Source of the DNA: Tremella fuciformis
Lineage: Eukaryota > Basidiomycota > Tremellomycetes > Tremellales > Tremellaceae
DNA: 64,000 nt
Assembly (NCBI GenBank): GCA_032768795.1
Contig: CP136492.1
Location: 62,001-126,000 of the forward strand
Direction: 5' to 3'
Under the pieces are notes generated by a model. It did no database searches. It was not told the origin of the DNA and was given only the letters and a program-made list of their open reading frames with translations. Both the position numbers and the translations under genes were made by a program. This document shows, one piece after another, positions 1 through 9,549 of this stretch. The number at the start of each line of letters is the position of its first letter. Position 1 is the stretch's first letter.

Positions 1-2050
1 CTTCTCGGGCTTTCCGCTCAGGGCGTACGAGTTTATACACAGTCGAAGGTGTTCCGCTTGTAGTGTTGCCAATCGGGAAGAAGGACCCAGGTACATTGCG
101 TACGGGGAATCTGCCCACATCTGGTTAGCTTTCCCCATTGATAATGGGTAGTCGCGACGTACCCGTCCAGATCCACAGTCTGGACCATTCGTCGAGCCGG
201 TTGTTGAGCTCGCGGAGCATGGTCGACAAACTCAGGTCCTTGTTGGCAAATGTCGACGCCCTCCGCGGATCAGCGAGAATAGCTCTCGTGGGATCGGCGA
301 GCATTTCTCCCCAATTAACCAGGTCTCGACCAATTTGCGTTAGCTGGACCTGGCCAGCAATATAAATGTCGCCGACCAGGGAAAGCGAGTCTTTCGATCC
401 AGGCCAGCGTAGACCTTGGTGAAGGCGTAATTGCAGGAAAGCAAAGTCGTCCACTGTCTCGAACTGGGTGGACTGGGGACGCCCGTAATCAAGGGAGAGA
501 GACCCGTCAAAAGTGAACCAGCATAGCCACGTCCGCCATTCGGGTAGGAATCGCTCCAGCTGCCGCCATTCGGCAGATCCCTGCTCTGTCTGGCGAGCTA
601 TCTCGGTGACTTGGCTTAGCACTCTGTGCACGCCAATGCGCCGAGCGATTCGAGCGGCATGACCAGTTGCTACCCAGGCGTCGGGGCCGGACGCGCCATC
701 CGAAGTCTTTAAGCTCCAGGCCGCCAGCAGCAGGATAGTCTGTACATCTGTCAGGGCATAGTGCCGCCGCGCCAATGTCCTGGCCAAATGATCCTCTGCA
801 AGGTTGGCGAGCCGGGAAGGGACTGAAACATCAGGTGGCTGTTCTAGGGGATGAAAGCGGAGCAGGTATTGCCTGTAGAAGCGGCACGCCACAGCCGAGA
901 TGGCGGAAGATAGAGGAGCGGACCGACTGGTGGTGGCGTAGGCATCCGGGTCGGCCACGGCCACAACGGGCAGGAAACGGTGGCAGTGCTCGACGAAACT
1001 GCGGCGTCAACGGGCGAATCTCCGTGTGATGACTCTCACAAACCAAAGAGCTTGCGGGACAAACTCTCATCTATGATTCCCGTGTTGATGGGATCGTCAT
1101 CCGCATTGCATAGCCTGGTATGATACGACGAGCGCTTGATTCCAACATTACTCTCCCTTACTGGCGTCTCGCGCTCCGACTACCAAATCACCCGTAAGCA
1201 AATATTTCCACGCCCTGCAATCATTAGGAGATCTCACCTGTGGAAGTAACGACCTGAATGGTGCTTGATAGAGGCTATCGGCTGCACTGGGCGGCAAAGT
1301 GTCGGCTCCGGCCCCACTCATGACCAAGTCGAGCTGCAACGGATCGATAAACGATCCTATTGATGCGGTATTGGGCGCGGTCGGGGATGTAGGAGGAGAA
1401 CCAGCAGTGACTCTGTGGGCAGAAGTTTGAGAGATGGCTGATGCCAGATTGAGTCCTATACGAGGCGTTTCTAGCGGTCGTGTATGCGTTGGAGGCGGGA
1501 GCAGCTGTACGCCAATCGGCGCGAGGATTTCTGGAACCTGTGTTGCCTGTCTGAGATCCTGTGACATAGGAGGAGGAGATATGCCTTGCTCTGGTAGCAA
1601 ATTTGCCATCGTGTCGTCGTGCCCTCGGGTGGTGGAGAGCCTTGACAGAAATCTGGCAACACTGGCTTCGACATGCTTGGAGAGCCTAGGCGGTAGGCCC
1701 TCGAGGCTAGCGGGAGTTGCGAAACTGCATACGTGACGAGTTCTCATACAGCGGTCGCATGGATGCGCACCAGAACACCGAGACTTTTGCTGGCGACAAC
1801 GGATGCAAGCCTGGAGGACACGTTGGATCTTCGTGTTCCGTTCTCCGCTCTGACTACCCTGCGCAGTCGTGTTCAGAGAGGATGTCTCCAGCGATGTCCG
1901 CCTTCCACTTGATGAGGAGCCAGGCGAGGCGATGTGCGATTGATCAGTATCTCCGGAGGCCAGTAAGATCGGGTGCTCCGTCGTCATGGTGAGGCAACTT
2001 GCAAGCAACGACAAAACGAGGGTCTGGCCCTCTTTAAACGACATCTGCAT
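1..2050 (-). CDS. Zn(II)2Cys6 transcription factor, 3' end beyond window
   Basis: The protein is a fungal binuclear zinc-cluster regulator. The first exon starts at ATG 2050 (a second ATG lies about 20 codons in) and carries CIRCRQQKSRCSG followed by CDRCMRTRHVC, with all six cysteines (about residues 82, 85, 92, 98, 101, 108) in the normal C-x2-C-x6-C-x5-C-x2-C-x6-C spacing. A proline/serine-rich linker follows. Further exons encode DDPINTGIIDES, FVEHCHRFLPVV and a fungal_trans-type middle region with GVHRVL at about 600-650. The apparent stop near 125 is inside an intron: GTACGT near 171 joins in frame to an exon from about 112 encoding LQAEHLRLCINSYALSG, which runs past base 1, so the C-terminus is missing here. 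It is divergently arranged with the dehydrogenase at 2420. Target genes are unknown. Confidence 0.82.
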
Positions 2051-2419
2051 GACATTTCTCGCGTCAGAGATGTGTTCGGAAATCAGTCGGTTTCGGTCTC
2101 TACAGGGGATGCCCTTCCCGATGCGGCAAGAATCACATTCCAGGAGCTACTGGGAGATGTTGTGAATGTAGACCTTCAGAAATCAACGAACTTGCCTCAT
2201 CGTCGGCACGAGCACCGGGCCAGATTCTCGTGCGATGCTGTACATCCGACTTATTCCGGTCTATCCGACTCGGCCGTTTCATGTTGTGATTCCCGTGGAG
2301 CCTTGTTCCGGCTGATATCCGACGGTCCGGTCTTGGGGCATGATAACTCATACTGTATGTGGCTCTAGAAATGGTAGCAATTTTACCGCACTTGCTACAC
2401 TGACGGACGTACACCCATC
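2051..2419. promoter_or_regulatory. divergent promoter region, regulator / dehydrogenase
   Basis: These 369 bases separate two genes pointing away from each other and should hold both promoters. Several CGG/CCG triplets occur near 2270-2335, the half-sites used by zinc-cluster proteins, but none forms a clearly spaced pair. No TATA box stands out and no further gene is visible. Confidence 0.4.
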
Positions 2420-3506
2420 ATGCCAACCATTCTCATCACTGGAGCCAACCGGGGGTGAGCGGGAGACATTTTCAACGCAAGTCCACTGACAACCGCCCGA
2501 AGCATCGGTGCGAGATTCGTCAATGAATACCTCAAGGCGGGATGGCAAGTCGTCGCGGGCGTAAGGGACCCGGCGACCATGAAGCAAGACAAAGTGATAG
2601 TCGTCAAGATTGATTCCAGTTCTTTGACAGATGCGAAAGAGGTAAGTCGAGAGACGTTCCTGTTCAAGCACGGCCGGGGTATACATATCGTTGCTGACAC
2701 TCGAGCAGGCCGTTGCGGAGCTCAAGAGCAAGCATGGCATCAACGCTCTTGACGTCGTCATCGCCAATGCAGGGATTGCGAGCGATACGCGCGGCATGAA
2801 GGATCTGGATATCGATGAGTGGCAACATGCGATGGAGATCAACGTGAGCCATACCCCCGCTCGACCGAGTGCAGATGTAGCTGATTCGCTCTCAGACTCG
2901 AGGCCCACTGCTGCTTTTCCAAGCCGTGTACGAGCTTCTGCCCAAAGGCACTGGGAAATTCGTCGTGATCTCTTCCGGTCATGGACAGATTCAGCAAAAG
3001 CACCGGTACGGCGACGCGGTCTACGGCCACACAAAGGTGGGATACACCCGTCATTGGCAGTCCTACCTCACGTGTCTAACATGCCTAGGCCGCTGTCAAC
3101 TACATGATCGCTAAGATCCATACCGAAGAGCCGGGCGTGATAACCCTGGCTCTCAGCCCTGGATGGGTCGCAACGTGAGTCACCCCTTCCCGTGCAAAGC
3201 TCTATCGAGCCTGATTCCCCCCCTCAGGGACATGGGCATAAAGAGCGCTTTGCGCGTGAGCGGAAGAGCCGAGACCGATGACGACATAAATTTGACTGTT
3301 CGTGAGTGCTCGTGGTCATAGCCCTGGTTTTACTCGTCCGGGATTCCGCTCACCGCCTCCCAGCGGGCATGGTCAAGGTCATCGCTGAGGCGCAAAAGCA
3401 CACAACGAGCGGAACCTTCCGGAAATGGTGCGTGCGCTTGGGGTGGAGCTCTTTGTCCTCGCGAGCTGACCTCGACACCAGGCATGGCGGTCAGATGGCA
3501 TGGTAA
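2420..3506 (+). CDS. short-chain dehydrogenase/reductase (carbonyl-reductase-like)
   Basis: A classical SDR of 232 residues, predicted as an NAD(P)-dependent cytosolic reductase of small carbonyls; the substrate is unknown. Eight exons join in frame: 2420-2454, 2503-2641, 2709-2843, 2896-3036, 3089-3174, 3228-3301, 3364-3427 and 3482-3506, summing to exactly 233 codons. The first junction rebuilds the cofactor motif TGANRGIG. Exon 3 gives the ANAG motif (IANAGIA). The serine (VVISSGHG) and the Y-x3-K pair (YGHTK) of the active site are in exon 4, and PGWVAT in exon 5. The last exons give the short tail GMVKVI...KWHGGQMAW typical of the C-factor/sniffer-like group. All introns are GT-AG and 48-67 bases long. 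No lesion is seen. Confidence 0.88.
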
Positions 3507-4063
3507 CGCGTGACACGGGTTGTCTTTTCGCGTAACGCTAGTGCGGTTTTGGTCGGCCATGCGATGAAAGCACGGCATGCATGTAGCAGTGTATTCAAAC
3601 ATAGCTAGGCCAGTGTGCGTCGGCCACCGCCGCATATGCACCCAACCTCCACGGTATGATCACACGTCGATCACTGGTTTGTCCGAGACGTCGTTCGCAC
3701 CCCAAGCTCAAGGACACGTACTGTAATAGATCACCTCACCGCATTTGCATAGGTTCGCCGCGCTCGTTATCTCGTCTTTGAGCCATCGACGTGTCCGACC
3801 ACCTCCTCCGCTTCTGAACGGACTTTATCGTCGGATGTCTTGCCAGTGCAGGAATGCGCGATGTTCCTTAGATGTGATGAGAGTTTAGCGTGACCCGTGA
3901 CACCTTCTCCACGCCCAATGTGATGCGGCGTCGGCACGCTCGGACAGCTCGGTTATTTGGTTCTCTGCGACCGGCTCTGCTCATCTCAATTTAAGTGGGC
4001 GCCGTGTTGGTTTCAGTGTCTATTGTCATCATCCATTTTCTACGACCATAGGGCATCACACGA
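3507..4063. other. intergenic, upstream of the polyol dehydrogenase
   Basis: These 557 bases lie between two + strand genes. They presumably hold the terminator of the SDR and the promoter of the dehydrogenase at 4064. No open frame with family motifs, repeat or clear TATA box was recognised. Confidence 0.4.
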
Positions 4064-5449
4064 CATGGCTTCCATGGTGCGGGAGGCGGCCCCTGCTCCC
4101 AATTTGCACAATGACGATGTGCATGTCCCCAAGGAGAACAACGCATGTGTCATGACCGCCATCGAGACCTTGGTCTTTGAGCCAAAACCGATGCCCCCAG
4201 CCCCAGGAGACCACGAGTACGTCTTGCTCCACATGTATCACCTTGTCCCCTCCGTAACGGCTTGGTGCGATTAGACGTGCGGGACGCGAAGAACTGGGAT
4301 ACTCCCGGGCTATCAGAGACGCCGACGAAGCGCTGAATACCAGAGTTATCATCGCCCCGAAGATGACTGGTCTCTGCGGTTCGGACATGCACGTCTATGT
4401 CGAGGGTAGAGTCAGGGCTCCTCCGAGGATGCACAGTGCTTCTATCTGATACGCTAGGCCGGAGAATCCCACTTCAGAGACTCTATGGTCCTCGGACACG
4501 AGGCTAGCGGTGTGATCGTCTCCATCGGCAGTCAAGTCACCGACCTTAGGCCGGGTGATCGAGTAGCTATGGAGACCGGTGTGGCTTGCCTTCGCTGTGA
4601 TTTTTGCAAGGGCATTTATCTTCGACCGTGGCATATGGATTGACATGCAGAGTATGAGTTTACTTGAAGGTGTTCTCGTGGAGCCTTTGGCCTGTGCTTT
4701 GATGGCTTTTCACAACGTGCACCCTTTAGGACATGCGCAGAATGTTGCGGTCTTTGGTGGTGGTGCAATTGGCCTGGCGTGAGTCAAGTTTTGCTTGCCA
4801 ACTTTAGAGCTGATCAGTGCAGCACTCTTGCCGCTGCCAAAGCCCTCGGTGCCAGAAAGCTGTTTGTTATTGATGTGGTGGAAGAGAGACTGAAGTTTGC
4901 GAGAGACTGGATCGGGGCAGAAACACATCTTGCCATGGCCAAGAACCAAGGAGAGAGCATGTCTGACTACTCCAAGCGACACGTAGGTATTCCCATCGAT
5001 TGCATCGCACCGCAGAAGGATTCGAATGCGGGCGAAAGGGGGTGCGCTGCTGATCCCAAGGGCAAACACATCATGGAAAAGTTTGGCCTTGGGGAGCGAG
5101 GGGAAGGCATTGACGTCGTGGTGGAATGTTCCGGGGCAGAGGTTTGCGTACAAACTGGTATTTGGTGTCTCAAGCGGCGAGGGACCATCTTGCAGATCGG
5201 AGCAGGACCAAAGGATATCAAGATACCAATGTCCATCTTCCTCAACAAGGAGATCTCGCTCAAGGGTGTATTGCGTTATGGACCGACGAACTTCGCTATG
5301 GCCATTGATTTCGTGAAGCGGGGTTTGGTGGATCTCAGACCTCTGAACACCCACACGTGGGTGTCACCGCCTGGCAGGTGTTGGCGCGATTGGCTGCAAC
5401 CAATGTAAAGCTCAGCTGATGTATAGATTCAAGTTCAAGGACGCTTTGG
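4064..5449 (+). pseudogene. zinc-type polyol (sorbitol/xylitol-like) dehydrogenase, 5' part, interrupted
   Basis: Medium-chain zinc alcohol dehydrogenase of the sorbitol/xylitol/arabinitol family. Exons from ATG 4064 encode GLCGSDMH with the catalytic cysteine, GHEASGV with the zinc His-Glu, RPGDRVAMETGVACLRCDFCKG with the first three structural cysteines, VFGGGAIGLA (NAD-binding glycine motif) and CSGAEVCVQTG. Two lesions are visible. First, just after CKG (about 4608-4650) the frame hits a stop and the following exon (SMSLLEGVLVEP) is in another frame. About 40 residues, including the fourth structural cysteine, are missing, and no intron of acceptable size can explain this. Second, the last exon, entered at about 5425 after a 70-base intron, is cut at 5449 by a retrotransposon; its remainder lies at 18561. 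The gene is therefore called a pseudogene. Confidence 0.82.
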
Positions 5450-5511
5450 CACCTCTTCTCGTTTCTCGCCTGGTCGTTGCTGTTTGGGCATGACTGCATC
5501 CGGCCTGCCTC
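5450..5511. repeat. split direct repeat B2 of the DIRS element
   Basis: A 62-base sequence (63 if the shared flanking G is counted) starting CACCTCTTCTCG and ending GGCCTGCCTC. It is identical to 5749-5810 and forms the outer right end of the element, abutting the host exon at 5449. Confidence 0.93.
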
Positions 5512-5615
5512 GGGCGGGCGGGCAGTCTAACGTATCTAAGTAAAAAGTCCTTATCCTAAATCTTCTCTTCCTCCTCCTCTTATGTTCTCTCTAGCGATCG
5601 CGGGGCGGGCGGGTG
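5512..5615. other. spacer between repeats B2 and A2
   Basis: 104 bases found only once. It is bounded on both sides by GGGCGGGCGGG-type runs (about 5511-5523 and 5600-5615), with an A/T-richer pyrimidine stretch between them. It belongs to the terminal part of the element; no frame is present. Confidence 0.6.
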
Positions 5616-5748
5616 GGCGATCGTGCCGGCGACGCAGGCTTGAAGCCGGTTCAGGTGACGGCGGCTGCGAAGGGGTGACGGTTGAGAGAGGATCTCGACC
5701 TCACTCGGAGCCCTCAAGTCACTGTCCTGCATCACGTGACCGCCCAAG
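5616..5748. repeat. split direct repeat A2 of the DIRS element
   Basis: 133 bases starting GGCGATCGTGCCGG and ending CGTGACCGCCCAAG, identical to 18428-18560 (A1). It contains a CACGTG core near its right end. It abuts repeat B1 directly, giving the B1-A2-B2 right end. Confidence 0.93.
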
Positions 5749-5810
5749 CACCTCTTCTCGTTTCTCGCCTGGTCGTTGCTGTTTGGGCATGACTGCATCC
5801 GGCCTGCCTC
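5749..5810. repeat. split direct repeat B1 of the DIRS element
   Basis: Second copy of the 62-base B repeat, identical to 5450-5511. It lies just 3' (minus-strand sense) of the recombinase gene, whose stop is at 5882. Confidence 0.93.
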
Positions 5811-5881
5811 CCGAGCGGAGTGCGCCGGCCCAGCGGGCTCGGCGCGGAAGATGGCCGGAGGGCGGGCCCAAACGGAGCGGC

Positions 5882-6928
5882 TCATAGCAGTGACGGCCTC
5901 CAGACGTCGCCAGGGCGGGGGATGCCGGAGGTGGGTAGGGTGGACCTCGTCGGGTCTGCCATCATGAACCGTCTGCCGACTTCGGCGGTGCGGGAGGGGC
6001 CGGCATCGACATACAGGCGGTAGCAGTCGCTGTTCCACCGGCCTAGGGTCTTGATGTCCGTGGAAGACAGACCCACGGAGGCAGCCCACGTTGCTGCGCC
6101 TCGTCTGAAAGAATGGCCCGAGAAGAGGGCGCTGGCGTAACCGCTGTTTTGCAAGGCGCGGTCGAGCATCTTGCACGCATGAGCGCGGCGGAAAGGCTGT
6201 CTGTCGATGTCAAACAGCGGGGCGTCCCCGCCGGCAGGGCGTTGGGCGAACCAATCGCGCAGGGCGCGTTGCGGGCACACGTCCGGCGGGCCGGCTGGGA
6301 TCACGACGGTGACCCCTTGGCGGAAGGGGTCGGTCTTGGAGGCGGGTATCGTGAGCTTCCAGTCCCCTGTGGGATCTACCAGTACGCTGCAGCGTCGGAG
6401 GTCGAAGCGCGGGTCGAAGACGTCGTATGTCAGCTCGCCCATGCGCATGAAGCACGCAAAGGCCAGGCAGAACGCAGCGGTGATGCACGCCGCGTTTGCG
6501 GGTCCCCCGTAAAGGTAGCAGTTTTCGCGTATGTTGGCGATCACCCGTCGGAGGACCGGGAGGGTGATGGGCAGGGGTTGGGTCCTCGCCACGACGCCGT
6601 GGTATCGGTTAGCGCCCGCGATGATGCGCTCCACGCGCGGCGTCGCGACGACAGCGCCGTCAAAGCCCATGTCGGTATGCCAAGACACCAGCGCCGAGAT
6701 TTTGCGCTTGAGGGTCTTCTTGGAGAGGCCTCGCGACCCTGCGATGGCCGCCGCTTCCGCCGCGATCCAGGCCTCTACGCGCGCCGGCTGCGCTGGGCAG
6801 TCCGGCGCGCCCCACCCGTTCCGGCGACAGAAGTCCCGAAAGGTCCGTACGATGCCCACGTAGGAGTTACGGGTCCCCGCCGACACGCTGTACCAGATGT
6901 ACATGTTGGCCAGCCTGTCTCCGCTCAT
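5882..6928 (-). CDS. tyrosine recombinase of the DIRS element
   Basis: 348-residue integrase of the phage/lambda-type tyrosine recombinase family, which inserts the circular cDNA of the element without making staggered-cut duplications. An N-terminal core-binding region (about residues 5-110) with NSYVGIVRTFRDFCR precedes the catalytic half. Active-site candidates are R162 (CFMRMGELTYDV), K198 (ASKTDPFRQG), H272 and R275 (GHSFRRGAATWAA), W298 (LGRWNS) and the nucleophile Y306 (YRLYVDAG); Y303 is an alternative. All five catalytic positions are present and the frame has no break. It starts at ATG 6928, 44 bases after the stop of the reverse-transcriptase frame, so it is probably read from the same minus-strand transcript by reinitiation or from a separate message. 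Confidence 0.93.
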   Translation of the reverse strand: MSGDRLANMYIWYSVSAGTRNSYVGIVRTFRDFCRRNGWGAPDCPAQPARVEAWIAAEAAAIAGSRGLSKKTLKRKISALVSWHTDMGFDGAVVATPRVERIIAGANRYHGVVARTQPLPITLPVLRRVIANIRENCYLYGGPANAACITAAFCLAFACFMRMGELTYDVFDPRFDLRRCSVLVDPTGDWKLTIPASKTDPFRQGVTVVIPAGPPDVCPQRALRDWFAQRPAGGDAPLFDIDRQPFRRAHACKMLDRALQNSGYASALFSGHSFRRGAATWAASVGLSSTDIKTLGRWNSDCYRLYVDAGPSRTAEVGRRFMMADPTRSTLPTSGIPRPGDVWRPSLL

Positions 6929-6972
6929 CCCTGCAAGCCACTCCGGTGTTGGCGGTGCCAGGCGGCCGCGCG

Positions 6973-8922
6973 CTATGAGGAGTAGCAGGCGAGGTCGTAT
7001 GGTATGCAGGGTGGCGGGAGCGGGGCGAATCCGGGCGGTTGCGGGCAGGCCGAGGCAGGGATGGGTTGTTGGGCGGGTGCGGGGAGGAGGCGGACAACGT
7101 GAGGGCGATGAGCAGTGAGGTAGGGCCAGTCAAAACGGGATAGGGCGTCAGCTACGTCGTTCTCTGCGCTAGGGATCCAGTCTGGGAGGAGGGTGAGGTG
7201 AAGCTCCAGGGCGAGTGCCATGATCTCTCGGATAAGAGACATGGTGGCGCGTTGATGGCAGCGTCCCGAGCGGATGGACGCCACCAGGGCGGCGTTGTCG
7301 ATCTTGCACATGACCTCGGTGCCGTACAGGGAGGGGCCCCAGCGGCGTAGAGCTTCCAAGACTGCCAGGGTCTCCAGGAAGAGGATATCCTTCCCTTGGT
7401 GCTCCGCCGGGACCTCCATGGACATGGCTGCCGTACACCGCTCTCTGGGTCCCAGGTGGGCTCCCATTCCCCTGGTTGTCGCGGCGTCCGACCAGAGCTC
7501 AGCGCGTGGCCGGTTTACGGGGATGATGGTGATGCCGTCCCAGCGGTCCATTGTTGAGCGCCACCAGCGTATCTCGTCTCCAAGCGCCCCGCTGGTGGAC
7601 CGGCTTGCGCCGTCCAGCACCGAAGCGTTGGCGGCGTCGTAGATGCGGCGAAGGAAGGCGCGGCCGGTTGGCAGGACCCGTGAGACGAAGTTGAGGTAGC
7701 CTGCGAGGGCTTGCAGGTCACCGGGGCGAGCGCGGGCTGAGGCGAGGATGGCATCCAACTGGTGGCGGAGTTTGTCGAGTTTGTCCTGGCTGAGCCACGC
7801 CCTGCCGGTGCGGCTGTTGACCATGATGCCCAGGACCTCGAGTTCCCCAGCGGTTTTGGACTTGGCGTCCGACACGGCGATCCCTAGCGCGGCGCAGACC
7901 TCGCGGAAGAAAGCGAGGATGGCGTCGCCTTTGTCCGCCGGGCAGGCCCCGAAGGAGTCATCCAGGTAGTGGGTGACGTCGAGGCCGTAGGACGCCAAGA
8001 TCCAGTGTAGCGCCTCAGCCAGGAGGTTGAAGAGGAATGGCGAGGAGCGGCCGCCAAAGTTAAGGGTGCAGTCGGCGTAGGCATTCCCCTCAAAGCAGTA
8101 CCCGAGGAGCCGCGCATCCCGGTCGGCTATGCTTATGTGGAAGAAAGCGTCCGTAAGGTCCGCCTTCCAGATGTCGGTAGGAGTTTTTGCGGCGCGAATC
8201 CGAGCAAATAGGTGGTCCAGAGAGTCGTAGCACAGCGAGACCCGCTCCTTGGCGATACCATCGTTGACCGAGGGAGAGCTACGGCCTCGGCGGGGCCACG
8301 AGAGGTCGTTGATCGTGCGTCGCTTGCCGTTGGACTTGGGAACCGTGCCGATCGGGGAGATCACGAGCCGCAAGGCGTCGGGGGATGGGACGAGTCTTGC
8401 GCGGCCTGCGCGGACGCGGTCGGCAATGGTGCGGCTGACGTGCGCGTGGCCTTCGGGGTCCAGCGGGTGGTTGGGGACATGGGCGGCTGAGCGACCCTGG
8501 TGGAGGAGCGGGCCGTCGTAGCCCAGCTTGGCCCCGTGGCGAATGATGCCGAGCACGTTTTCCACAAACTCTCTCTCCGGATAGCCGTCCAGCAGAGTAG
8601 CCCAGGCGTCGGCGTGCAGTGGGGAGGGGGTGGCAGGGTAGTCGGACGAGTCAAAGACAGGATATGTGCACAGGGTATTAGGGCGAGGGGGTGGTGGTTG
8701 TTTGGGAGGTTTGAGGCCGGCGGCAGCGGCCAGTTGAGACAACCGTATTATAAGATCTGCACCGGTCAGCGTCTGGTGGTGCCAGGCTGGGTGTAGAGTT
8801 GATGCAGCGGTGGGCTCTGCCCAGCTGAGGTTGAAGCGGCGGGCACTGCCCAGCCAATAAAGCAGCGGTGGGCGAGGGCCCAGCTGAGATGCAGCGGTTG
8901 GAGGGGCGAGCCCCGGCTCCAT
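6973..8922 (-). CDS. reverse transcriptase-RNase H of the DIRS element
   Basis: 649-residue polyprotein copying the element's RNA. The reverse transcriptase lies around residues 165-345, with DIRS-type blocks LVISPIGTVPKSNGKRR, KADLTDAFFHIS (catalytic D255), FGGRSSPFLFNLLAEALH and the Y-x-D-D box THYLDDSFG (319-322). RNase H follows at about 470-620: AELWSDAATTRGMG (D479), FLETLAVLEALR and KIDNAALV, ending ENDVADALSRF. There is no protease and no DDE integrase, as expected for this order. The first ATG is at 8922 and the frame is free of stops. The N-terminal 80 residues are proline/alanine-rich and lie in a GC-rich, hairpin-forming stretch. It lies 3' of gag and 44 bases 5' of the recombinase. 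Confidence 0.93.
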   Translation of the reverse strand: MEPGLAPPTAASQLGPRPPLLYWLGSARRFNLSWAEPTAASTLHPAWHHQTLTGADLIIRLSQLAAAAGLKPPKQPPPPRPNTLCTYPVFDSSDYPATPSPLHADAWATLLDGYPEREFVENVLGIIRHGAKLGYDGPLLHQGRSAAHVPNHPLDPEGHAHVSRTIADRVRAGRARLVPSPDALRLVISPIGTVPKSNGKRRTINDLSWPRRGRSSPSVNDGIAKERVSLCYDSLDHLFARIRAAKTPTDIWKADLTDAFFHISIADRDARLLGYCFEGNAYADCTLNFGGRSSPFLFNLLAEALHWILASYGLDVTHYLDDSFGACPADKGDAILAFFREVCAALGIAVSDAKSKTAGELEVLGIMVNSRTGRAWLSQDKLDKLRHQLDAILASARARPGDLQALAGYLNFVSRVLPTGRAFLRRIYDAANASVLDGASRSTSGALGDEIRWWRSTMDRWDGITIIPVNRPRAELWSDAATTRGMGAHLGPRERCTAAMSMEVPAEHQGKDILFLETLAVLEALRRWGPSLYGTEVMCKIDNAALVASIRSGRCHQRATMSLIREIMALALELHLTLLPDWIPSAENDVADALSRFDWPYLTAHRPHVVRLLPAPAQQPIPASACPQPPGFAPLPPPCIPYDLACYSS

Positions 8923-8952
8923 GCTGTGCAGCGGAGGGCTAGGCCCTGCTGA
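8804..8952. repeat. five tandem imperfect inverted repeats (hairpin array) around the RT start
   Basis: Five units begin GCAGCGG (or AAGCGGC in unit 2) at about 8804, 8833, 8861, 8891 and 8928. Each has a self-complementary core such as TGGGC-TCT-GCCCA, TGGGC-GAG-GGCCCA or AGGGC-TA-GGCCCT. Most are closed by CAGC/GCTG. Spacing is 27-37 bases. The array starts about 100 bases after the gag stop (minus-strand sense) and overlaps the first codons of the RT frame. Confidence 0.7.
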
Positions 8953-9055
8953 GAGATTGTGCGGCTGATCCGAAGATGCCGGGAGGTAGAGACAGAGTCA
9001 AGCCCTGCTCACCTGGTGAACCGAGACCATCGCAGTCCTGTACAAGTGCGCGATC

Positions 9056-9100
9056 CTACGCCGACTTCCCTTGTGGGCAGTCGCGGATGGGGTGGGCTCC
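9056..9100 (-). pseudogene. C-terminal end of the DIRS gag, displaced by the Ty3 insertion
   Basis: On the minus strand these bases continue the gag frame that stops abruptly at 17163. Removing the Ty3 element and one GCTCC copy gives a continuous 379-codon frame ending at TAG 9056-9058. The short tail encodes HPIRDCPQGKSA, which supplies the histidine and last cysteine of a zinc knuckle started at 17.17 kb by CKRCQGA. The exact fit shows that gag was intact before the second insertion. Confidence 0.85.
9096..9100. repeat. target-site duplication GCTCC (left copy)
   Basis: GCTCC directly before LTR base 9101. It matches the five bases after the other LTR at 17163-17167, the size expected for a Ty3-type integrase. 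Confidence 0.92.
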
Positions 9101-9535
9101 TGTCACGATGCTGCGCTCTCCCGTTGGCAGAGGCCCTCTCGCACAATATCAGAGTCAAGAATAAAGGATAAAGGGGTAGAAACGAGGATGTCGAGGTAGG
9201 ATCCTCGTCGAGGTTGGATCCTCGTCGAGGTTACAAGGTCGTCGAGGTAACAAGGTCGTCGAGGATACAGCGTGAGTGCGACTCAGCCACGCTGCGTGCC
9301 ACGGAGAGAGTGAGATCGTCAATGGTGATCCATGAGACTCAATCAGAGAGTGCTGAAGAACTACGACGGGCGCCCGGGGCATCCTATATGACTCTGCGCC
9401 TGCTTCCCGCCGTCGCGCGTTCATTCAACGTCTACTCCCTCGTCGAGGTTCTCCAGCCCGAGGTAGGTCACGTGTCGCTCACGTGAGAGGTGTTGGTCAC
9501 GTGCGTAGGTCGTCGAGGGCGTGGCCGTCGTGACA
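9101..9535 (-). repeat. 3' LTR of the chromovirus
   Basis: 435 bp with 8-base inverted termini TGTCACGA/TCGTGACA, identical base for base to 16728-17162. Inside are three CACGTG cores (9469-9474, 9480-9485, 9498-9503) near its U3 edge, a TATA-like element on the minus strand (9385-9389) and four 17-base tandem units (9199-9266). Confidence 0.96.
9199..9266. repeat. four 17-base tandem units in the LTR
   Basis: Two copies of GGATCCTCGTCGAGGTT are followed by two near copies of ACAAGGTCGTCGAGGTA. All four share CGTCGAGG. The same array is at 16826-16893. In element sense it lies downstream of the inferred RNA start, in R/U5. Confidence 0.85.
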
Positions 9536-9549
9536 CTCTGCCCACCTTT
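9536..9549 (-). other. polypurine tract
   Basis: In minus-strand sense AAAGGTGGGCAGAG abuts the 3' LTR (TGTCACG...). This is the expected position of the primer for plus-strand cDNA synthesis. Confidence 0.75.

Noticed and set aside
6113..6985. Long open frame on the + strand (about 290 residues) opposite the recombinase
   Set aside because: It is the antisense shadow of a GC-rich coding region; it has no ATG-proximal family motif and the minus strand has the full catalytic set.
9155..9486. Matching open frames on both strands in the two LTRs
   Set aside because: They are identical only because the LTRs are identical; they lack ATG starts in context and domain motifs.
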